Below the pieces are notes generated by a model that was given only the letters and a program-made list of their open reading frames with translations, was not told the DNA's origin and made no database searches. Shown piece after piece: positions 1 through 10,500 of a DNA stretch of 64,000 nucleotides. Position 1 is the stretch's first letter, and the number at the start of each line of letters is the position of its first letter. The translations under genes were made by a program, and so were the position numbers. The DNA is from Incurvaria masculella (lineage: Eukaryota; Arthropoda; Insecta; Lepidoptera; Incurvariidae): the NCBI GenBank assembly GCA_946894095.1, contig OX335642.1, forward strand, positions 10,985,021-11,049,020, written 5' to 3'.

Positions 1-699
1 AACAATGCAACTTACTCTATATACACCCCTTATAGATGTATTATTAGTATGGATATCCTAACGGATATCTTTTCCTTTCATTTTCAACGAACGTGTGTGA
101 TATCAATAGAAGAACGCCTTTTTGAGGAATCGCTAAAAAAGATCGATGAAACGATCATATGAGAACGCTGCTGCTACGCAATTCGGAACGGTCGTGTACG
201 CGTACATACGTTGTGAATTCCACAGAAGATATAATATCCTAGTGAATTCTCCGCAATATACGCATTGTGGAATGCAGTGTTATGTTCTGTGACACAATAA
301 CTTTGATTATAACAGCACCAGTATTATATTCAGTGATTATAAATATCTGTTTTTGCATAAGACAACGTTTACGGCAAATTCATTAACTGTAATCAAATAA
401 GTTTATAGTACAAAACCCTGGAACCTGTTTCAATATAATATTTGGCTCTTTTACATCTCACTCCAGTGTCCATGCATAACAACGGCCCCGATTCAAGCGT
501 AAGCCCTTATCTCACAATTCTCTCGACACAAAATTGTTCTTTTTTGAAGACAAGAAATTTTAAAGAAGAAATAACCGGAAATGAAGAATTCTTGAACAAA
601 AAACCTTTGCTTTTGACAAGTGCCCCATAGTCTAAACTGGCCTTCCTAACGTCGATGCCTTCCTATAATTAATAATTTAGATATTTGAGGCATACACTT
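1..699. other. no gene recognised
   Basis: AT-rich sequence. A 62-codon open frame at 442-630 has no recognisable motif and I do not call it. If the zinc-finger gene beginning near 1276 has earlier exons, they would lie here or left of the window; I could not find them. Confidence 0.4.
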
Positions 700-1080
700 G
701 CCTTTTTTTTTATGTGACTGGACATGGATGGCTAATACCACACCATTCTGTCATGGTATTAGCCCAACACACCACATGGGAGCTAGGTGCCATGCCAGGA
801 CCTTCCTTATATTGCACGGCTACATTGAACTGGATGGAAAACACGGACAATTTTTCATTGCCGCTTCGACCATCGTTTATCCAATGCGATGGTACCAACT
901 CGGGCGGGATTAACCCTACCACCTAGTAAGTAAGGAAGGGGACCTACAGTTTAACGTGGAATCCGAACCACGGCCAGCCTCTCTCAACGGTCGAATGGTC
1001 ACCCATCCAAGATCAGACCGGACCCAGCGTTGCTTAACTTCGGAGAGCGATCGCCGAAGTGTCGCGCCACTGGGCCATTG
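700..1080 (-). mobile_element. SINE with tRNA/5S-like head
   Basis: This is a minus-strand copy of a SINE family present at least nine times in the window. The poly-T at 703-713 is the reverse of its poly(A) tail. The body matches the copy at 4597-5011 (shared blocks such as TGCCATGCCAGGACCTTCC). On the minus strand, the head at 997-1043 resembles the 3' half of animal 5S rRNA: GAAGTTAAGCAACG (box A region) and CTTGGATGGGTGACC (box C). It is preceded by a tRNA A-box-like stretch, GGCCCAGTGGCGCG. Open frames in all directions here are shadows of the repeat. Confidence 0.8.
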
Positions 1081-1137
1081 CCTGCCCATGGTGTAAACCT
1101 ATGGAATCGATGAGCTTAGCGATTTATAACTCGTAAT

Positions 1138-1211
1138 AAACCGGTTTATGTATGGTTAGTCCGGTGCTAATCCCGTACTGAGTTTTGACAGGTTCACCCT
1201 GAATACGACTG
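1138..1211. repeat. partial MITE, ATTCAGAGT family
   Basis: A partial copy containing TATGGTTAGTCCGGTGCTAAT and ending near CACCCTGAATACGACTG. Related copies lie at 6905-7022, 8822-8940, 17728-17832 and, most complete, 55591-55704. It sits just upstream of the first zinc-finger exon. Confidence 0.6.
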
Positions 1212-1275
1212 AAAAACTTATAGGAAAACAAAAATATTATTTGTTTTTTATTTTTTTATTTCTTGTGTTGCATAG

Positions 1276-1545
1276 ACTCCTTTCGGGTCAAAGCTCAGAG
1301 GACATGTAGTGGTGAGGTTGTCGTATCGCAGAATGTTCGCACCGGAGCCCGTTACACGAGCAGCAGCAGTACGGGCGGCGCTGGGTGGAGCGCGCGGCGC
1401 TTGCCGGCTGTGTCTGCGCGGGCCGCTACCGCCGCGTGCCCGCGTGCGGCTCGGTGACTTCGTGGCGTTGGAGCGTGGCTACTGCCCCGCCTCTGTGCTG
1501 CTCACAGACATCCTCTCGGCTGCCGCCGGCGTGGACCAACCACAA
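1276..1545 (+). CDS. gene 1 exon: ZAD first half
   Basis: It carries the first ZAD cysteine pair (CRLC) and ends in phase 0 at CAA|GTTAGT. ATG 1333 has A at -3. The frame is open from the acceptor at 1275, and Met 1333 aligns with an internal Met of gene 2 exon b, so the true start may be further upstream. Confidence 0.8.
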
Positions 1546-4500
1546 GTTAGTGAGCTGAACCTGGCAACATTTATACAATTGGAGGGGAAGAATGTGTGTA
1601 GTATGAAAAGTGTGATTAATTATTTAAAAATGAAGGATTTTTTTCCACACAAAAATATTTCTATCTTGAGTTCCTTAAAAGCCAATTTTTCATCATATCC
1701 ATACAGCAAGCATTCACGAAGGAGTCCGAGTACTACTGCGCGCTCCATTTTGAACTGTAAATGATTACAGTGCTTATCCCGCTCAACCCCCCATACAAAC
1801 GGGGAAAGAAGATCACGCCTATAAAATTCGCATTCGTGGTATACAACACCTCTGAAAAAAATATACCTATTATATGTATATGTTTTCCATTTACCTGCTT
1901 GCAAACTCCCAAAAAGATTATTCTATGCATATTTACCTACCCGAATATATCCAGTGAAATCATTGATAGCTCCGACCATTAACCTTCATAGAAAAGCAAT
2001 GTGTGTCTACAAAAACATATTAGCAGCATGTAATGTTAAATGTCCAGCAATGGATGCAAACACCCTGGCTGACTGTAATGTTAAATATTTAAAAAGATTA
2101 TTCAATGCCTTTTTAACTTAATAATAATGATACTTCTGGCTCTAAACATTTTGACTGAATAGGAACCTTCATCTTTTATTGTACTTACAATACTATATAT
2201 ATATATTTTATTTTTGTGTGCAGTTTAGACAACTCTGTCTACTATATCATTCAGTTTTGACGCGCCATTCTGGTGGAAGGGTACAGCATCGTCGATGTGT
2301 CATGATGGATTAGACTGACTTTTGCACTATTTCTATGACCATCCGACGCAAATGTCACCTTCCCTCTTTTTCATGCTATAAATAATTCAGTTTCACAGAA
2401 ATTTTGGCTTATTCTATTCTTCTGCGATAAGATAAATCTATTTGTCACTTTTTCGCATGATACTTCCGTATAGCTTGGTCCTGCTCTGTTACCCTTTACG
2501 TAGTAGAGATTGATGTGCATGTAAAACTATAGGTGTGAGTTTTTTTTAAATGTGGACTGCCTTTGAACTGTAGTCACTGTGGAGGTAACATATCCATTCC
2601 TTTTTCATCTAAGGTCAAACTCAAATAAGAAAGAAGAATGTGTTTAAACTAGTTTTAAACCTGCATTACCTAACTTGTATCGCTCGTGTTGCAGATAGAG
2701 AGAGATGAGCAGCTGTCGGAATTCCTGTGCATGGCGTGCGCTGACAGCGCCATCGGCGCATACATCTTCCGCCAGTACTGCCAGCACGTGGAGCGGGAGT
2801 GGGACGCGGCGCGGCGTGCGCTCGCTACTCTGCCCCTCCCCGCGCACCCCGCGCCCGACACACGCACTTCCACGCTATTCCTAGTGCTCCAAGGTACAGC
2901 TTTGACAAATATAAAGCGATATTTTTATACTTCAACCCGAATGCACAAGGCTCGCTAAATGTTAATCTGTTATTGTTACATTTAACTATGATGTGACGGA
3001 TAATCGTCCGTTATCTGCAATTGAATTGCAACATATTTTCATCAAAATTAAATTGCGAGGCGTTAATAATCCATAAATCCTTCTTCTATATGGCATCTCT
3101 CAGCAGCGCCTAAACTGACATAGTACTGTACCATAGTTTATAATAAATCCGGAATAGTCAACCAATGGAAGCGCCACCTAGCGTCAATTATTAATATTCT
3201 GTTGACCGGTAAAATCTGTAGCCGGTACATCGGTAGCAACAGTGTCGGATGAAGCTCCTTTTAATTTCTTGAGCAAAAAGATCACAAGCAGAGGTAAGGA
3301 ACAACTCGCCGATGACTTTTCGATGACGGTGTACCAAACTACTTAGCACTTATGCAAGCGGTGTTTGCCCCTTATTGGGCTGCACACCTAGTTCCTTTTT
3401 ATATTTCAAAACATGTATGTTCTGTTCTGTAGCCTGTCGGCAAACCTTAACAAATAAATAAAAATACTTAGTAGATGATGGAAGTTAGAAGAAGATAAAG
3501 AGGTGATGTTGACTTTGATTCTATTTTTTTTTATTTATTTTCGGACAACATAACAGATTACAGAAAATATAACAATAAATAAATCAACAAACTGAACAAT
3601 ATTTTAAATCTTAATCCAACAACTGTTGCCACAAAGTACATATGTTTTAATGCATACGGCATTTTTATTACTTACCTAGAAAACTTATAGTAGAATATAT
3701 ATCTATGTTAATTATTTTGTAACAGAATGAGATAAAACCGACCAAGTGCGAGTCGGACTCGCACACGAAGGGTTCCGTACCATCGTAAAAAAAAAAAAAC
3801 ACGTTTTTTGTATGGGAGCCCCCTTTAATTTTAATTATTTTTTAATCTTACCTATTTGTTGTTGTAGCGGCAAAATAAATAGACACTCTGTGAAAATTTC
3901 AGCTGTCTACCTGTTACGGTTACTGAGATACAGCCCTGTGACAGACGGACAGACGGACGGACGGACGGACGGACGGACAGCGGAGGCTTAGTAATAGGGT
4001 TCCATTTTCACCCTTTGGGTACGGAACCCTAAAAAAGATATATATAAGGTGAGTTTATAATAATCTACAAGCCTTATAGGGTTGATTCAGTATCTGATAT
4101 AGAACAACTTTCGCTAAGAAAGTAGATATGTAAATTTTTTGGTTCCATTTAATTTTTGAGAAATTTAAACATTTCATTCTTCCCAGTATTGTCAACAACT
4201 TTTGCGAATAAACTATGCATCTATCGGTGACGGTTTCCGTGAAAATAATTTATTAAAGTGCACTAACTCTTCAATAGCTGTCTTATTGAAAAATAGGTCA
4301 ACCATAGGTAGGGGCGTTGACCCTACTGTGACCCACTGACGCAAGACACAATTTACCCCGGCCGCGCCGCGTGCGCAGACAGGTCAGCCTAGGACGTTTG
4401 TTTTCGTTGTGAAAGCCATTAGTAGAGTACCTATCAGCTCTAGGTCGGTCGGACACGAGCGAGTGCCGATCGGGCGGAAAAGGATGCAAATATGGTTAGG

Positions 4501-7500
4501 TACATCGACCAAAAATAGAGAAGCTCGATATGTACATACCTGCCTACATTACAGCTGCGCCGCTATGGATTTGTTCGGGACGGGGCGTCAAAGTGGCTCG
4601 TAGCCTAGTGGCGCGGGGACTGGCCTAGCGTACCAGAGGCCCGAGTTCAATACCAACTTGCACCACTGTCTTTCTCTTTCAGAGTTCGATAAGTGCATTT
4701 CGTCACGAATGCGAGCTGCTCCATGGTTCGGAATCCATGTAAAACTGTAGGTCCCCTTCCCCTACTAGGTGGTAGGGTTTAAGCCCGCCCGGGTTGGTAC
4801 CATCGCATTGGATGAAAAGATGGTCGAAGCGGCAATGAAAAATTGTCCGTGTTTTCCATCCAGTTCAATGTAGCCGTGCTCATAAAGGGAAGGTCCTGGC
4901 ATGGCACCAAATTCCTTCGGGAATGTGGTGTATTGGGCTAATATCATAACGCTAGTTGTGTGGTATTAGCCATCCATGTCAGGTCGCATAAAAAAAAAAA
5001 AAAAAAAAAAAGTGGGAACGAAACAAAACGGTTCGGGTAGGTAGGTAAGTAGCATGTCGCCCCGCCTTCCCGCGACGCCGCGCCGGGGCCGCCTAACGAA
5101 GTTCGCGCGCATTATTTATTTTGAAAAAATAATTATTTCTTGGAAACCATTACCGATAGGTACATAGTTTCTTCGCAAAAGTTGTTCACAATACTGGGCA
5201 GAACGTACTGTTTAAATTTCTCAATAATTAAAATGGAACAAAAAAAATTACATGCCTACATTCTTAGCAAAAGTTGTTCTATATCAGATAATGAATCAAC
5301 CCTATAAGGCTTGTAGATTATTTTAAACTCACCTTATACACGGTGTTCGGTAATAGGTACTACAACCCGAAAACCTCATGTACAGTTTCACGAACTGAAT
5401 CTTTTGCGGTATGTCTTTTTTTTATTAAAGGTAATTTTTTTCCAGAACTTTCAAAATCATAAGTTTAAGTTTTTGTGTCTAACTGTATCAATATTTTCCC
5501 TCATTCATCGCCTACTAGTAGCACAGCATGGCAAAGAAATACACAACATTGCGATAGACCCAGAGCTAACTTTACGTCTGCAGAGACAAGTTGCCATTTC
5601 GGGACTTCGGTAAGCGGCTTCGGCTAACACTAAATAAATATGAAAAACAAAATTATTTTCATAGCCGTTTCATTCAGTGCAGTTATGTGCAGTGCTCCCA
5701 ACTCGGGCATGATTAAACCTACCAACGTAGGTAGCAATTTTAGGTAGAGGGAATTACATCTTTAAATGGAATCTGATCCATGAAACAGGTCCCGACGTAG
5801 AATCAATAATTTAACAAGAGTCTTAACAACCCTAGGATTAAAACCCGACCCCTTTTTATGGAAAGCTCGACATTTGGCTCCGTACACGCGTTGCATGTAT
5901 CAGTGAAGTAAGAATACATTATTTAAAGAAAGAAAGCTAAAAAAACACCTACTTTTATACTTTCATTAATTAATGTATCCTTGCTTCACGGTGGATTCTA
6001 CAAAGATATCATATTCGTTTAAAAAACTTGCTTTGTGCGAAAAAAAAATTTGACCTGTGAATAAATTATGGCCAAATGTAAAACTCAATCTGTGAAATGT
6101 GAATTATTTGGAAAAGCAACATTCACAATGAATAATTTAAAAATTATGTCCTTCGCTCATCTATCTACCCATTCATTAGGGGATTTCTCGGACTCCCTGT
6201 TACCTACCTAGTGCGTAGTGCCGTAGTAACAAATTGACCCGGTCGAATTCATTCATGCAACACAACGCACGTGCAGGAGCTGAGTCTGCTTTATGCACGT
6301 AATTCACTTGTTGTTGCCAGCTACTCACTCCAAAAGTCGGTTCTCTCACATAAACTTTAATCCCTTACTAATTTTGACACACTGAGGTTGAGATTAATAG
6401 ACGAATCAGAAACTAAGACTAACGAAAAGTAGTACTTTGTGACGTCACTTTGAAACATTTTGTATGGACGAAATCTCAAAGCAATGCAAATTGACGTCAC
6501 AAAGTACTACTTTTCGTTAGTCTTAGTTTTTGTTACGACTATTTATCTCAGCCTGAGCATTAGCGTAGCAAGGCGAGAAGCCAGTGCAACGAGCTTTTAT
6601 TTTTGTATGTGACTTGGTATGGATGGTTACTACCACACACACTGTCACATTAGCGCAATACATCGTATCACCGAAAGGTGCAATTTCAGGACGTTCTCCG
6701 TAATGAGCACGCCTACATTTAACTGAATGGAAAACGCGAACAATTTTTCATTCCCGCTTGGACCAACTTTTCATTCAATGCGATGGTACCAAGTAGGGGA
6801 AGGGGACCTACAGTTTTACATGGATACAGGTTTTCATATTATCATCAAATTACTATTAGCGGTAACCTGCGATTAAAATTATTTTGTTACAGGCCAAATT
6901 AAATTCGGAGTAAAGTATCAACATTTAGTACGCGGATTAGCACAGGGCTAATCATACAAATTGCTATTTAGTCCGGCGATCATCCCCGTATTAAAATTAG
7001 TCTGCCCACTCTCAATACTACTGCTAGTGTATCTCTCATATGAGATGGGCGATGTGATCGAAAAGCAATGAAAAGGTACGTATAGGATAGGTATGGCTAA
7101 AAACGAATAACACCCATAACTCAATACGATATTCTAGATAACTACCCACTTAGACTGTTTTCTAACAATAATTCGGAAAACCAATACTATCCAATATTAA
7201 TGATTTAAAAGTAATAGTAGAAGCTCTTTTACCTCACCTTGAATACACCATTTCTGGGAATTTCGTCGGCTTTAGCGTAAGCTCTTTTACTTTTCTGCGG
7301 GCCTGGTAAAAAGTATTGTTTCTCTTCTCCACTGCATCAAACCTCACATAGAGGGACAAAGAAAGATAATTTGACTTTACAAGCGCACGTGTATTAACTA
7401 CTATTACTCAACTTGTTTAACATGGAGTTTCACAACGTAAAAAGATTAGGAGAACTTGCCGAGATAAATGGCGACATACTGCCAAACTCTCACCATTGCT

Positions 7501-10500
7501 AGGTATTATTTACAAGCAGTGTGGCAATGGTAACGTAAACAAATCCTGCTTGATCTATCTTGTCCGAATATCTTGCTCAACTTGGTAAGTTCCGTTGTCT
7601 ACGGAATTCGGTTAAGACATTACAACATAAGTAATTATCCTTTTTTTTGTTACCTAAAAATTTGTATTCCTTTACCGGGCGACGTGATAGGTACCTACCT
7701 AGATGGATCACAAACCTGCGCGCCTCATCGATGAGCGAATCGGCTAGTCAAGTCTTCCCGTGCATGTCTAAAGATGTAACTTAGGGTTTAGAGCTCATTG
7801 CCTTAGGCCAAGGTTACTTGTCACGCTCTTTCTACTAAGTCTAACAGTGGATCAACGTCTTCGTGCTTGCTGCATGATTTATCTTTGGATATTTGGCTGA
7901 AGGCAGTGGTCGGTGTTGTGCAGCATTTTGTAATTTAATCTTGCGGTAAAATATTCATTATTCTGCTTACACTGGTAACCGGTATTATAGCTTGATATGT
8001 GCACGTATGTAGACATATTAACATTGCAAAGTTATAATTTTCATAGCTTAGGTGATTATCTTGAACATCAGTACATTCTTTTAAATAACTTTGAAGAGGT
8101 CCTCTTCATTTCGTCGGGTAATAAACAAAACTTTTGCGTCGTACGCATGCAGGTGTTCTCGCTGCTCGGTAGTTCAGTACCTAACATGTCTAGTCACGTG
8201 GCGCGGCGCGGGGCGGCTGCTCGATTTCATGTGATTGAGATTACGCGAAAGGTTGTGTTTTGTATTGTTTTCGTGAAGTGCATTTAATTTTTATGTATCG
8301 GTGCTTGAAAGGATCAAATACTGTGCGTTTCTAGCGATTGGAAGCTGGCTAATAACACACTCACCGTCTGATATTAGCCCAACACAACGCATTCCCGAAT
8401 GGTGCCATGCCAAGACCTTCCCTTTATGAGCATGGCTTCATTTAACTGGATGAAATACATTTTTCCATTGCCGCTTCGGCCATCTTTTCATCCAATGGGA
8501 CCTAGTTTTACATGGATTCCGAACCATGGAACAGCTCGCACGCATTCGTAAAAAATGTTAACTCAGAAAAAGAAAGAAAGTGGTAGGTACATTAACGGGG
8601 CCGGGCGGAGATTTGCACCCAGATATCTGGAATGGAAGGCAAGTAAACCCGTCGCGCCCCTAAGCCACGAGCCTTTCAAACTTTTGTGACTGTTTTGTGA
8701 TTATTCATTAATCATATCAAATGCTCATAGTCCATTAATACCTATGTTAGAAGCTTATTTAACAAATAACAGAAATTACCTAAGTAGGTATGCAATTGCA
8801 AATGACATACCTACTGTCGTTTTCAGAGTGGGCGGACTAACTTTAGTGCGTGAATTATTGCCGGACAAACCCGGTTTTTATGGTTAGTCCAGTGCTTATC
8901 CCGTACTAAGTTTTGACACGGTCACTGTGAATAAGACTGTAAGTACCTACATATGTTTACGCCGTCGCGCGTCGGACAGAATCATAACAGGATTATTGGG
9001 CGTTTTTTATGTGTAGGGATGAATCAGCAGTTCCAATGGCGGACGATATGACCTAGGTAAGCAGTTTAAGTGCGCATCGGACGCTTGTGAATGTGTATTA
9101 TTATGTTATTATTTATACCGACCGGCATGGTTTTGCAGCCCCCCTAAAAGTTAGAAATACCATGATCCTAGTCGGTCGGGAGTGGGACAAATGATGATAA
9201 AATAGGCCCCCCTGCCCCTCCCTGATTAATTTCGTGTTGTATGTACCTACCCTGAGTCGTTATATGGGAATGTTGATAATGGGAAACCTATAGGTACTAC
9301 CTACCTACTTGTAGCTTGCGCGGCGTGTCGAGGCGCGCTGTTTCCAAGCTCCCTACCAGGCGCACTTTTAGGCGCGCAAGGTATGCAAAGGTGTGTGTCC
9401 ATTCATAAAACGCGGGCAAATCTTAGTACACTGACACGATAAATTGATCTGGATTTATGATTTTGAAAGCGGTAAAAAAAAACCTTTAATAAAAAAAAGA
9501 CATACCGCAAACGATTCCCTTCATGAAACTGTACATGAGGTTTTCGGGGTGTAGTACCTATTTCCGAACACCGTGTATAATAAATGTAGTATATTACATA
9601 AAAGATATCTTAAAAATCTACACATTGTTTATTTATAGTGTTATATATAAATGTCTTAACTCACTATTCATTATAATTTACAATTTTCAATATTTTACTT
9701 TTAAATGTGGACTGATTATGTGGAAAAGGGTCAAATAAATTAAATTTTACATTGTAAGTCCTAAACATTCGGAAGAAAGGTTTACGTTTACCAGCATTAT
9801 TTCTACTAAGCGGAAGATGAAATAAGTTAGAGCTGCGAGTGGCTCGTTGATTGGGTACATGTATATTAACTTGCGATAATAACTCGCTACAATTGATCTT
9901 ATTGTGTAGTATCTTATATATAAACATAACATCAGCAATTTCTCGTCGTTGACTTAAAAGTAATAGTTTTTTCATGACATAGTCTTGTCTTCTGAGTCTA
10001 AATTGCAACACTCTGTAAAAGTAATTTTTGAGTGCGTTTCAAAGCATGAATGTTTTTTGTGTAATAAGGATTCCAGATTTCTGACGCATATTCTAATTGA
10101 GACCTTACTAATGAGTTAAATAGTATGACATAGCTGTTGGAGTTTCTGAAATCCTTCGAGTTTCGTAGCACAAATCTCATCATTTTAAACGCTTTATTTA
10201 TAATATTTTCAATATGCTCTTCAAAATGCCGTTTATTGTCTAAAACTATTCCCAGGTCTCGAATACTGTTGACACATTCCAATTCCTCACCTCCTATTTT
10301 ATATGCGAAATCAGTAATGTTATGATTTTTCGTTATTGTCATTTTTTTACATTTTAAACGTTCAATTGCATCTTATACCACTGACAATAAGAGAAAAACC
10401 TATTAAGATCTTCTTGGACCTTTAAACAATCATCCATATTAGATATTCGATAAAATATTTTCAAATCGTCAGCGTATAATAGATATTTACAAAACCTGAA

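Noticed and set aside
698..926. Three overlapping 70-codon frames
   Set aside because: All lie within a SINE and recur in other copies with disruptions.
997..1043. 5S rRNA gene
   Set aside because: Only about 47 bp match, diverged, and it forms part of a SINE with a tRNA-like segment and poly(A).
7997..8287. 96-codon plus-strand frame
   Set aside because: No motif, no splice support, in an intron; chance is likely.
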